A stretch of 11,019 bases of DNA, taken from JAICLV01 sp036380925 (GTDB lineage Bacteria > Actinomycetota > Actinomycetes > Acidothermales > Acidothermaceae). The translations under genes and the position numbers were made by a program. The DNA lies in contig DASVDW010000124.1 in the NCBI GenBank assembly GCA_036380925.1, positions 1 to 11,019 of the forward strand, read 5' to 3'. Positions within the stretch are counted from its first letter, which is position 1. Every line of letters begins with the position of its first letter. The notes beneath the pieces are model-generated. The model was not told the DNA's origin. It worked only from the letters and a program-made list of their open reading frames with translations, and ran no database searches. Shown piece after piece: positions 1 to 6,460 of the stretch.

Positions 1-705
1 CACCACAACGCGGTCAGACAGCCGAACGGCCTCCTCCACGCCGTGCGTGATGAAGAGGATGGTCTTTCGTTGGCCGTCGAGCCACAGCCGCTCGAGTTCG
101 CCCTGCATGCGGATTCGGGTGATCGCGTCGAGGGCGCCGAACGGCTCGTCCATCAGAAGCGTGGACGGCTCGTGGATGAATGCGCGCGCGATTGACGCGC
201 GCTGGCGCATCCCGCCGGACAGCTCATGCGGATACCTGCTCGCCGCGTTCGACAATCCCATTCGGTCGAGGGCTTGAGCGGCCTTGCGCCGAGCCTCCGA
301 CCTTCGCATGCCACGTACCTCGCACTGCAGCGCCACGTTGTCGAGGGTGGTCCGGAATTCCAGCAGCAGGTCGTCCTGGAACACGATTCCGACGTCGGTG
401 AGCGGCTTGTCAACAGCCGCGCCATTCACCACCACAGAGCCACTTGAGCAAGACAGCAGCCCGGCGACCATTAGCATGAGCGTGCTCTTGCCGCACCCGC
501 TCGGCCCGAGCACGCTGACAAACTCGCCAGCGCGGACGTCGAGGCTCACCGATTCGAGCGCCGACACCCCACCGACGTAACGCTTGGAGACGTCGCGAAT
601 GCTGATTGCGGCGCCCCGCGCTCCGGCGGCCGGTGCGCCAGCCGGAGATGCCGTCGTGTCGGCGCGCCCGTCCGGCCGCCTGTGCGCATCGGTGAACGTC
701 GGCAT
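1..705 (-). CDS. ABC transporter ATP-binding protein, SsuB/TauB/NrtD-like (3' end off window)
   Basis: Cytoplasmic ATPase that powers the importer formed with the permease just upstream. 235 residues are visible; the usual family length of about 250-270 suggests only the C-terminal tail is missing beyond base 1. All nucleotide-binding motifs are intact: Walker A GPSGCGKST (67-75), Q-loop Gln110, signature LSGGMRQR (162-169), Walker B LLMDEP (183-188), D-loop ALD (191-193) and H-loop His221. The Q-loop and signature region resembles the nitrate/sulfonate/taurine family. Residues 1-30 are an Ala/Gly-rich extension before the fold begins. The ATG at 705 is supported by a perfect AGGAGG (719-714) 8 nt upstream. 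The permease stop lies 32 bp upstream, so the two are probably co-transcribed. The substrate cannot be read from the ATPase; family members import sulfonates, nitrate, or thiamine and riboflavin precursors. Confidence 0.93.
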   Translation of the reverse strand, partial: MPTFTDAHRRPDGRADTTASPAGAPAAGARGAAISIRDVSKRYVGGVSALESVSLDVRAGEFVSVLGPSGCGKSTLMLMVAGLLSCSSGSVVVNGAAVDKPLTDVGIVFQDDLLLEFRTTLDNVALQCEVRGMRRSEARRKAAQALDRMGLSNAASRYPHELSGGMRQRASIARAFIHEPSTLLMDEPFGALDAITRIRMQGELERLWLDGQRKTILFITHGVEEAVRLSDRVVV

Positions 706-737
706 GCTTGTCGCCTCCTGACCGGGATTCCCCGCGC

Positions 738-1592
738 TCACGCGGTTGCCTTCCGTCGCTGCCACGGCATGCAAAGCGCTTCCGCCGCAACGACGATGTA
801 GTTGACGAGCAGTCCAAGGACGCTCAGCACGACGACGTCGGCGAAGACCAGCGCCGTGTTGAGAATCCCTGTCGAGGCCTCCAGCAGGTACCCCAGCCCG
901 GCAGCCGATCCGACGAACTGGCCGACGATCACTCCTGTGACGGCGAGCGTTGAGGCGACGCGAAAACCGGCGAACATGTAGGGCAACGCAGACTGCACGC
1001 GCAGGTAGCGGAACGTCTGCCACCGAGACGCGCCCATCGACTTCGTGATGTAAAGCCGCCGCGGGTCGAGTTGGGAGAAGCCGGCCATCGAGTTGATGAG
1101 GATCGGAAAGAAGCACAACGCGAAGGTGAGCAAGGTGACCGACATCTTGCCCGCGCCAAACCAGATGATCATCAGCGGCGCGATAGCGATCTTGGGGATC
1201 ACTTGGAAGAACACGATCAGTGGATACAGGGTGTCGCGGATTGGTCGAATCGACGACAGCACCAGCGCGAGCGGGATGCTGAACACGGTGCCCAGCAGGA
1301 AGCCGTACACGACTTCCTCGGCCGTGACGACCGTTGCCGGCCATAGCTGATTCCAGTCGGTGACGATCGCCGGGAGAAAATCAGACGGTGGCGGAAGAAT
1401 GTATTTCGGGATGTGGAACGCCGCCACCGCTAACTGGAGGAGCGCAAGCACCGCCGCCAGACCTGCGATCGGCGCCAGTATCCGGGCCGTTTGACCGCTG
1501 AGGACGACACGTCGGGCACGCTCGCGGCGCGGCGGCATCACCGTGACCGGGCTGTTGACCGCGCCGTCCGCTCGAGTGGCTACCGCTCGCAT
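738..1592 (-). CDS. ABC transporter permease, SsuC/TauC/ThiX-like
   Basis: Inner-membrane permease (284 aa) of the BPD_transp_1 family, partner of the ATPase downstream. The N-terminus is basic and cytoplasmic (1-38). About six hydrophobic segments follow, near 39-60, 90-113, 122-145, 150-170, 210-230 and 245-270. The EAA-type coupling loop lies at about 180-206 (Gly187, then Leu-Pro at 203-204). The stretch around 130-150 (IPKIAIAPL, then WFGAGK) is typical of taurine/nitrate and pyrimidine- or riboflavin-precursor permeases. The frame is open for 31 codons further upstream, but I chose the ATG at 1592 because AGGAG (1604-1600) sits 7 nt before it and a good promoter lies just upstream. It is the first gene of the leftward operon and diverges from the monooxygenase operon, so both probably belong to one substrate-uptake and catabolism locus. 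A periplasmic-binding-type lipoprotein gene should exist, perhaps left of the window. Confidence 0.93.
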   Translation of the reverse strand: MRAVATRADGAVNSPVTVMPPRRERARRVVLSGQTARILAPIAGLAAVLALLQLAVAAFHIPKYILPPPSDFLPAIVTDWNQLWPATVVTAEEVVYGFLLGTVFSIPLALVLSSIRPIRDTLYPLIVFFQVIPKIAIAPLMIIWFGAGKMSVTLLTFALCFFPILINSMAGFSQLDPRRLYITKSMGASRWQTFRYLRVQSALPYMFAGFRVASTLAVTGVIVGQFVGSAAGLGYLLEASTGILNTALVFADVVVLSVLGLLVNYIVVAAEALCMPWQRRKATA

Positions 1593-1641
1593 GGGCTTGC
1601 TCCTAGTTTTCACTATCTGAACGCCCCGGGTAGATTCCTGA

Positions 1642-1670
1642 AAGCTAACAGCGCCCCAGACGCTGGTCAA
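1642..1670 (-). promoter_or_regulatory. Sigma-70-like promoter of the ABC transporter operon
   Basis: Read on the minus strand, TTGACC (1670-1665) is followed after exactly 17 bp by TAGCTT (1647-1642). This is a strong match to the -35/-10 pattern of the housekeeping sigma factor. Transcription would start near 1635, leaving a leader of about 43 nt before the permease ATG at 1592. The spacer contains a small inverted repeat (AGCG, 7 nt, CGCT) that could be part of an operator. Seen by eye, not tested. Confidence 0.55.
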
Positions 1671-1681
1671 TACAGTCGTTG

Positions 1682-1695
1682 TCACGTTTTTGTGA
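1682..1695. promoter_or_regulatory. Small inverted repeat TCAC-N6-GTGA
   Basis: TCAC (1682-1685), six bases, GTGA (1692-1695), ending 12 bp upstream of the -35 box of the transporter promoter. The position fits a regulator site. The 4-bp arms are short enough to arise by chance, so this is only a candidate. Confidence 0.2.
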
Positions 1696-1760
1696 AGGCG
1701 CCGCTCGCGTCAGCGGGTGCCACAGCACGCGCTTCGCTCGCGCCCAGCGCACCGCCTATG

Positions 1761-1829
1761 GCGAGAGAACCCTTACACCGCAGCGTTTTTGCCGCCGTCA
1801 AGCAAGCGGGGTAGACGCCGCGAGAGAAC
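1761..1829 (+). repeat. 10-bp direct repeat GCGAGAGAAC, two copies
   Basis: GCGAGAGAAC occurs at 1761-1770 and again at 1820-1829, start to start 59 bp, both between the two divergent promoters. It could be a pair of regulator sites. By a rough estimate a 10-bp repeat inside a 360-bp GC-rich stretch is uncommon but not rare, so the evidence is modest. Confidence 0.3.
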
Positions 1830-1850
1830 GTCTTGGAGCGACACGCCACG

Positions 1851-1871
1851 CGGAAGTCATGTCGGCTTCCG
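1851..1871. promoter_or_regulatory. Candidate operator: CGGAAG-N9-CTTCCG
   Basis: A perfect 6-bp inverted repeat, CGGAAG (1851-1856) and CTTCCG (1866-1871), ending 3 bp before the -35 box of the monooxygenase operon. This is where an activator or repressor of a catabolic operon would be expected to bind. Arms of this size can occur by chance in a region this long, so the position is the main argument. Confidence 0.35.
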
Positions 1872-1874
1872 AAC

Positions 1875-1903
1875 TTGACGCGCACCCGAAACACGCCTAC
1901 CGT
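1875..1903 (+). promoter_or_regulatory. Sigma-70-like promoter of the monooxygenase operon
   Basis: TTGACG (1875-1880), 17 bp, then TACCGT (1898-1903). The -35 matches five of six consensus bases and the -10 keeps the TAnnnT pattern common in actinomycetes. The start would be near 1910, giving a leader of about 44 nt before the ATG at 1954. Confidence 0.5.
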
Positions 1904-1953
1904 GCCTTCACCAGCGGCTCAGAGAGTTCACAATATGAAATCGCGAGGGCCTG

Positions 1954-3138
1954 ATGTCTAACGCCTCTAATAGGCCATCTACGAGTTCCGCTTCCGTCGC
2001 CGTAATCGGCGCCGGCATAGGTGGTCTGGCCGTCGCGGCATGCCTGCGGCGGATCGGCATCGACGTGACGATCTACGAGCAGGCGCCACAGTTCAGCCGC
2101 GTCGGCGCCGGCATTCAGATGGGGCCCAACGCCATGCAGGTCCTCTCTCGGCTGGGCCTGCGCGAGCGCTTGGCGACCGTCGCCTACACGCCGCCCGCGC
2201 TGGCGAACCGGGAATGGGACACCGGCGAGGTCACCTTCTCCCTGCCGATGGGCAACCGGGCCGAGGAGACCTACGGAGCGCCGTACTTTCTACTGCATCG
2301 CGGCGACCTGCACGAGGCGCTGACCACACTGGTGCCGCCAGACGTCGTCCGCCTTGGCCGGCGCGTCACCGCGATCCGCGAGCTCGCCGACAGCGTGACG
2401 CTGGGCTTCGACGACGGCAGCAGCGTCGCCGCTGACGCGGTGATCGCGGCCGACGGCGTGCACTCCATCGTGCGCCAGCAGATGTTCTCGGCGGACGACG
2501 CGGTGTTCACCAAGCGCGTCGCGTACCGCACGGTGTTTCCGACCAGCCTGATGAACGGAAACCCGCCCGATGTCGCCTCGACGAAGTGGTGGGGCGTAGA
2601 CCGGCACATCGTCATCTACTTTGTGAGCGCCGGCCGCGAGATCTACTTCACGACATCGGTTCCAGACGAAGACTGGACGACGGAGTCGTGGTCGGCGCAG
2701 GGCGACGTCGCCGAGCTCCGCCGGGCGTTCGCCGGCTTTCACCCCGAGGTTCAAGCGGTCTTGGAGGCCTGCCCGTCAGTGCACAAGTGGGCCATCTACG
2801 ATCGTGACCCGCTGGAGACATGGCACAGCGACCGGGTGGTTCTGCTCGGTGACGCGTGTCATCCGATGACGCCGTACATGGCGCAGGGCGCGGCAACCGC
2901 GCTCGAGGACGCCGTGGTGTTGAGCCGCTGCATCGAGCAGTCGGGCTTCGGGCGGCTGCGCGAGGCGTTCGCGAAATACGAGTCCGTGCGCAAGCCTCGA
3001 ACCGGCCGGATCCAAGGCGAGTCACGATCGAACCGATGGTTGCATCGCCCGCAAGACGTCCACTGGGTTTACGACTACAACGCCTGGAGCGTGGCTTTGC
3101 CGACGCCCGAGCCGGTGGCCGCCGGGCGCGAGGACTAG
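1954..3138 (+). CDS. FAD-dependent aromatic hydroxylase, 6-hydroxynicotinate 3-monooxygenase (NicC)-like
   Basis: Class A flavoprotein monooxygenase (394 aa, normal length) that would use NAD(P)H and O2 to hydroxylate an aromatic or N-heteroaromatic ring. The FAD motifs are all present: GAGIGG (19-24) with ribose-binding Glu42, the DG motif (Asp167-Gly168), and the GD motif Gly299-Asp300 followed by ACHPM. From memory, the closest characterised relative is NicC. Shared features are KWW (211-213), DRH (216-218), Tyr222, the GDACHPM/MAQGA region, and a Trp-Val-Tyr end (371-373). NicC residues His211 and Tyr215 correspond to His218 and Tyr222 here, but NicC His47 is Gln55 and Cys202 is Ser209, so the substrate may differ. 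Salicylate or 3-hydroxybenzoate hydroxylase is the main alternative. GAGGG (1945-1949) lies 4 nt before the ATG. It is the first gene of the rightward operon, 3 bp before the E1 alpha gene. Confidence 0.88.
   Translation: MSNASNRPSTSSASVAVIGAGIGGLAVAACLRRIGIDVTIYEQAPQFSRVGAGIQMGPNAMQVLSRLGLRERLATVAYTPPALANREWDTGEVTFSLPMGNRAEETYGAPYFLLHRGDLHEALTTLVPPDVVRLGRRVTAIRELADSVTLGFDDGSSVAADAVIAADGVHSIVRQQMFSADDAVFTKRVAYRTVFPTSLMNGNPPDVASTKWWGVDRHIVIYFVSAGREIYFTTSVPDEDWTTESWSAQGDVAELRRAFAGFHPEVQAVLEACPSVHKWAIYDRDPLETWHSDRVVLLGDACHPMTPYMAQGAATALEDAVVLSRCIEQSGFGRLREAFAKYESVRKPRTGRIQGESRSNRWLHRPQDVHWVYDYNAWSVALPTPEPVAAGRED
3130..3134 (+). promoter_or_regulatory. Ribosome binding site of the E1 alpha gene
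   Basis: GAGGA, 7 nt before the ATG at 3142. It lies inside the last codons of the monooxygenase, whose stop is at 3136-3138, so translation of the two genes is probably coupled. Confidence 0.6.
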
Positions 3139-3141
3139 CCA

Positions 3142-4137
3142 ATGACTTCTGTCGAGAACCTTGTCGGCGTCGAGTCGTCCCTTGACACCGACACAGCGCA
3201 AGACCTTGAGGACCTGCACGACGTGTGGCTCATCCGAGCCTTTGAAGAGAAGGTTCGCGAGTTGCGAGTCGCCGGCGACGTCGTCGGTTCGGTGCACCTG
3301 TGCATCGGGCAAGAAGCGACGCCGGTAGCGATCAAACGGCTGCTGGGCCCGGACGACGCGCTGTTCGTGACGTATCGCGGCCACGGTTATGGGCTCATGC
3401 GGGGAATCGAACCGACCGCGATGTTCGCCGAGCTCCTCGGCCGGGCGACCGGTGTCAACTCCGGTCGGGGCGGGTCCGCGTACTTCATCGCCCCGGAGCA
3501 CCGCTTCTTCGGAGAGAACAGCATCGTGGGCGCCGGCGCGCCGATCGCCTGCGGCGCGGCATTGGCTGGCCGCTTCGACGGCACCGACCGGGTCGCGATC
3601 ACCGTGTTCGGCGACGGTGCGATGAACCAGGGCTCCGTGCACGAGGCGATGAATTTCGCGGCCGCGATGAAGCTGCCCGTCGTCTTCTTGTGTGAGAACA
3701 ACTCGTACTCGGAGATGACGCCCATCGCCGACATGGTCGGCGACCCCAACCTGTTCCGCAGAGCGGCTTCGTACGGCATGCCCGGCGAGCGAATCGACGG
3801 CAACGACCCGGCGACGCTGCGAGCGCGAATCAGCGATGCGATCGCGGCCGCGAGAGAAGGCGGTGGCCCAACGTTGCTTGAGCTGATGACCGCACGGCTG
3901 GTCGGTCACTACATCGGAGACGCCGAGCAATATCGGATTCCCGGCGAACTTGACCGAGCTCACGAGACCGAACCCGTTGCGGTGCTCACCCGCCGGCTCA
4001 TCGACGCCGGTTGCTCGCGGGAGGCGCTGGACCGTGTCGAGAGCGCCGCTCGGGAAGAGATCTCCGCTGCGGTGGCGACCGCGCTTGTCGCGCCCCTCGC
4101 TGACCCTGCGACCGCCAAGGACCATGTCTATGCCTGA
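3142..4137 (+). CDS. ThDP-dependent 2-oxo acid/acetoin dehydrogenase E1 component, alpha subunit
   Basis: Alpha chain (331 aa) of a heterotetrameric alpha2beta2 E1 enzyme. It binds the diphosphate and metal end of thiamine diphosphate through GDG (157-159) and Asn186-Asn187. Other family landmarks are YRGHGYGLMRG (78-88) and the GRGGSAYF segment (108-115). Length and motifs fit the acetoin dehydrogenase (AcoA)/pyruvate dehydrogenase E1 alpha group and lack the long N-terminal extension of branched-chain E1 alpha. E1 enzymes decarboxylate a 2-oxo acid or cleave acetoin, then pass the acyl group to a lipoyl E2. No E2 or E3 gene is next to it, which is unusual for this family. The gene starts 3 bp after the monooxygenase stop, and its own stop overlaps the start of the beta gene by 8 bp, as expected for subunits made in equal amounts. 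Confidence 0.94.
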   Translation: MTSVENLVGVESSLDTDTAQDLEDLHDVWLIRAFEEKVRELRVAGDVVGSVHLCIGQEATPVAIKRLLGPDDALFVTYRGHGYGLMRGIEPTAMFAELLGRATGVNSGRGGSAYFIAPEHRFFGENSIVGAGAPIACGAALAGRFDGTDRVAITVFGDGAMNQGSVHEAMNFAAAMKLPVVFLCENNSYSEMTPIADMVGDPNLFRRAASYGMPGERIDGNDPATLRARISDAIAAAREGGGPTLLELMTARLVGHYIGDAEQYRIPGELDRAHETEPVAVLTRRLIDAGCSREALDRVESAAREEISAAVATALVAPLADPATAKDHVYA

Positions 4138-5137
4138 CACGGTCGTCGACACCAGCGCCGCAGAGCAGGTGCAGCTCACCTACGCGGGAGCGGTCAACGC
4201 CGCGCTCGAGCGCTGCTTGAAGGAGCTTCCCGAGACCCTGCTGTACGGGGAAGACATCGCGAAGCCAGGTGGCGTCTTCGGCGTCACCAGAGGCTTGCGC
4301 AAGAAGTTCGGCGACCGCGTCTTCGACACGCCGATCAGCGAGTCCGCGATTCTAGGTTCGGCGGTTGGCGCGGCGATGCTCGGCCGTCGTCCGATCGTCG
4401 AGATCATGTGGCTGGACTTCTCGTTCGTGGCGTTCGACCAGGTCGTCAATCAGCTGTCCAACGTTCGGTACTTGAACGAGGGCAAGCTGCAAGCGCCGGT
4501 GGTCATCCGCACGCAACAGGGCAGCCAGCCCGGCGCTTGCGCCCAGCACTCGCAGAGCATGGAAGCGCTGTTCCTTCACATCCCTGGAATCCGGGTGTGC
4601 ATGCCGTGGACGGCACAGGACGCGTACGACCTTCTGGTCGCCGCCGTGCACGCCGACGATCCGGTGCTTTTCATCGAGAACCGCAACCTGTACAACGCCG
4701 GAAAGCAAACCATCGAACTCGGTGGGCCCGTCCAGCGCCCAGGCCAACTGAGGGAACGCCGCTCGGGCGGCGACGTCACCGTCGTGACCTGGGGCGCTAT
4801 GACTCGCTGCGCGCTCGAGGCGGCCGACCTGCTCGCGGCCGAGGGAGTCAGTGTCGAGGTGCTGGAAACGCCGTGGCTCAACCCACTCGACACCGAGACG
4901 ATTCTCGCGCACGTGGCGCGAACACGCCGGGTGGTCGTCGCGCACGAGGCGAATGTGACCGGCGGCTTCGGCGCGGAAGTGGTGGCCCGGATCGTTGAGT
5001 CGGGGGTGGCGCTTGCCGCGCCGCCAAAGCGCGTCGGCACGCCTGACTCGCGAATCCCAGCCGCCCCCAGTTTGCTCGGCGCGCTGATCCCGGACGCCGA
5101 CCGAATTTCCGCGGCGATACGAAGCCTGCTGCCGTGA
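4130..5137 (+). CDS. ThDP-dependent 2-oxo acid/acetoin dehydrogenase E1 component, beta subunit
   Basis: Beta chain (335 aa) carrying the pyrimidine-binding transketolase domain and the C-terminal domain. GEDIAKPGGVFG (40-51) is typical of AcoB/PdhB. Glu71 in the PISESAILG segment is the expected glutamate that activates the ThDP aminopyrimidine. His140 in the QHSQSMEA segment is the conserved active-site histidine. HEANVTGGFG (272-281) marks the C-terminal domain. Two ATGs are possible, at 4124 and 4130. AAGGA (4117-4121) is 2 nt from the first and 8 nt from the second, so I chose 4130; the difference is only two residues. The start overlaps the end of the alpha gene. The frame is open further upstream inside the alpha gene, but that is a shadow. 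Confidence 0.93.
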   Translation: MPDTVVDTSAAEQVQLTYAGAVNAALERCLKELPETLLYGEDIAKPGGVFGVTRGLRKKFGDRVFDTPISESAILGSAVGAAMLGRRPIVEIMWLDFSFVAFDQVVNQLSNVRYLNEGKLQAPVVIRTQQGSQPGACAQHSQSMEALFLHIPGIRVCMPWTAQDAYDLLVAAVHADDPVLFIENRNLYNAGKQTIELGGPVQRPGQLRERRSGGDVTVVTWGAMTRCALEAADLLAAEGVSVEVLETPWLNPLDTETILAHVARTRRVVVAHEANVTGGFGAEVVARIVESGVALAAPPKRVGTPDSRIPAAPSLLGALIPDADRISAAIRSLLP

Positions 5138-5165
5138 TTGTGCCGAGCGCGGCCGAGCTGAGTTG

Positions 5166-6440
5166 ATGAGCGCCGGCACCGCGACCGCGCTGCGCGTCAC
5201 CGACGGCGTTCGGCCCCGTTGGTTCAGCACCCGGCTGCAGTTGCTTGGGCCCGCGTTCGTCGCTGCGGTGGCATACGTCGATCCCGGCAACTTCGCGACG
5301 AATCTCACCGGCGGATCGGCATACGGCTACGCGCTTGTCTGGGTCGTTGTGCTGGCTAGCGGCATGGCGATGCTGGTGCAGTACCTGTCGGCCAAACTCG
5401 GCCTGGCGACCGGTCAAAACCTGCCGGAAGCGATTCGCGACCGATGCTCGTCGTCCATGTTGTACGTGCTGTGGGCGCAGGCTGAGGTGATGGCGGTTGC
5501 GACCGACCTCGCGGAATTCGTCGGCGCCGCCGTCGCCCTGAACCTTCTCTTCGACGTGCCCCTTCTTCCGGCCGGACTGATGACCGCAGCCTTGGCCTTC
5601 GGGATTCTCGCGTTTCAGCATCACGGCTACCGGCCCTTCGAACGGGCCGTCGTCGGCTTGCTCGGCATCGTCGCCGCCGGGCTGCTTTACGACCTGCTCG
5701 CCGCGGGACACCTCAGCGCCACCGACGTCGCCCGTGGAATGGTGCCGACGGTCAGTGGCGACCCAGCCATGCTCACCACCGCGGTGGCCATCGTCGGCGC
5801 CACCGTCATGCCGCACGTCGTCTACTTGCACTCGGCCATGACGCAGTCGCGGCTTCCCACGCAAACCACGCAGCATCGCGCGCGAGCGTTGCGGTGGTTC
5901 CGCACCGACTGCGTCCTCGGGCTGGGCGCCGCCGGCGTCATCAACGTGGCGATGCTGATGCTCGCGGCGGTCTTGTTCCACCATCCCGGGCACACCGGTG
6001 TGACGACGCTCTCGGGCGCTTACGACGGGCTTCGGGTGAGCATCGGCGCAATCGGCGCGCTTGCTTTCGCCGTCGCGCTGCTGGCGTCAGGGTTGTCGTC
6101 AGCCAGCGTTGGCACGTACGCGGGCCAGGTGATCATGCAGGGATTCCTCCAGCGCCGCATTCCGCTGATGTTGCGGCGGTTGCTCACAATGGTCCCCGCG
6201 CTGTGCATCCTCGCCGTCGGAGTGTCGACAACACAGGCGCTCGTGATCTCGCAAGTCGTGCTGTCGTTTGGCGTTCCGTTCGCCCTCATTCCACTGCTGC
6301 TGCTCACCAGCAACCGCCAGCTGATGCACGAGTTCGTGAACAAGCGTCGGACGACGGTGGCGGCGACCCTCATCGTGGTCACGATCGTCGGCCTAAACGC
6401 GTTGCTGTTGGCCACGACGTTCGGCTGGACGTCGAACTGA
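5166..6440 (+). CDS. mntH: NRAMP-family Mn2+/Fe2+ importer (MntH-like)
   Basis: Integral membrane proton-coupled divalent metal importer (424 aa) with about eleven hydrophobic segments. The two metal-binding signatures are canonical: DPGN (39-42) in the first helix and Ala212 with MPH (215-217) in the sixth, matching the Asp, Asn, Ala and Met ligands known from bacterial Nramp structures. Mn2+ or Fe2+ is therefore likely, rather than the Mg2+ or Al3+ of divergent NRAMP-like proteins. The start is uncertain by one codon: TTG at 5163 directly precedes ATG 5166, and only a weak GAG (5155-5157) serves as ribosome site. The gap to the E1 beta gene is 28 bp and to the next ThDP enzyme gene 20 bp, so it is embedded in the catabolic operon. 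MntH genes usually stand alone or under Mn/Fe control, which makes this placement odd. Confidence 0.92.
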   Translation: MSAGTATALRVTDGVRPRWFSTRLQLLGPAFVAAVAYVDPGNFATNLTGGSAYGYALVWVVVLASGMAMLVQYLSAKLGLATGQNLPEAIRDRCSSSMLYVLWAQAEVMAVATDLAEFVGAAVALNLLFDVPLLPAGLMTAALAFGILAFQHHGYRPFERAVVGLLGIVAAGLLYDLLAAGHLSATDVARGMVPTVSGDPAMLTTAVAIVGATVMPHVVYLHSAMTQSRLPTQTTQHRARALRWFRTDCVLGLGAAGVINVAMLMLAAVLFHHPGHTGVTTLSGAYDGLRVSIGAIGALAFAVALLASGLSSASVGTYAGQVIMQGFLQRRIPLMLRRLLTMVPALCILAVGVSTTQALVISQVVLSFGVPFALIPLLLLTSNRQLMHEFVNKRRTTVAATLIVVTIVGLNALLLATTFGWTSN

Positions 6441-6460
6441 CCGCCGAGCAAGGGTCGAAG

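Larger units (their letters stand above)
1593..1953. other. 361-bp divergent intergenic region
   Basis: Gap between the leftward transporter operon and the rightward monooxygenase operon. It holds two outward-facing sigma-70-like promoters (1642-1670 minus, 1875-1903 plus), a candidate operator hairpin (1851-1871), a TCAC/GTGA repeat (1682-1695), and a 10-bp direct repeat (1761-1770 and 1820-1829). An 8-bp CGTTTTTG also occurs twice (1685-1692 and 1784-1791). Open frames in the middle have no ribosome site and no recognisable protein, so I call no gene here. No regulator gene is visible in or beside the region; the regulator of this locus is probably encoded outside the window. Confidence 0.6.

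Noticed and set aside
410..817. 135-codon minus-strand frame over the ATPase start
   Set aside because: Frame-shifted shadow of the ATPase gene; it covers the ribosome site and start of the real gene without any domain.
1679..1954. Open frame inside the divergent gap on the plus strand
   Set aside because: No ribosome site, no known motifs, and it runs through a good promoter; the overlapping minus-strand frame (1682-1894) fails for the same reasons.
3950..4129. N-terminal extension of E1 beta inside the alpha gene
   Set aside because: The extension reads as Pro/Arg/Ser-rich noise; the ATG at 4130 has a correctly spaced ribosome site and gives the normal family length.
3022..4179. 385-codon open frame on the minus strand
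   Set aside because: It lies opposite the E1 alpha gene, has no recognisable domain and a composition typical of antisense frames in GC-rich DNA.
4878..5993. 371-codon open frame on the minus strand
   Set aside because: Antisense to the E1 beta and NRAMP genes, rich in His/Arg/Gly/Gln, with no family motifs.
5894..6460. Long upstream extension of the ThDP enzyme frame
   Set aside because: It overlaps the NRAMP gene in another frame and reads as Arg/Ala/His-rich low complexity; the conserved fold and a ribosome site start at 6461.
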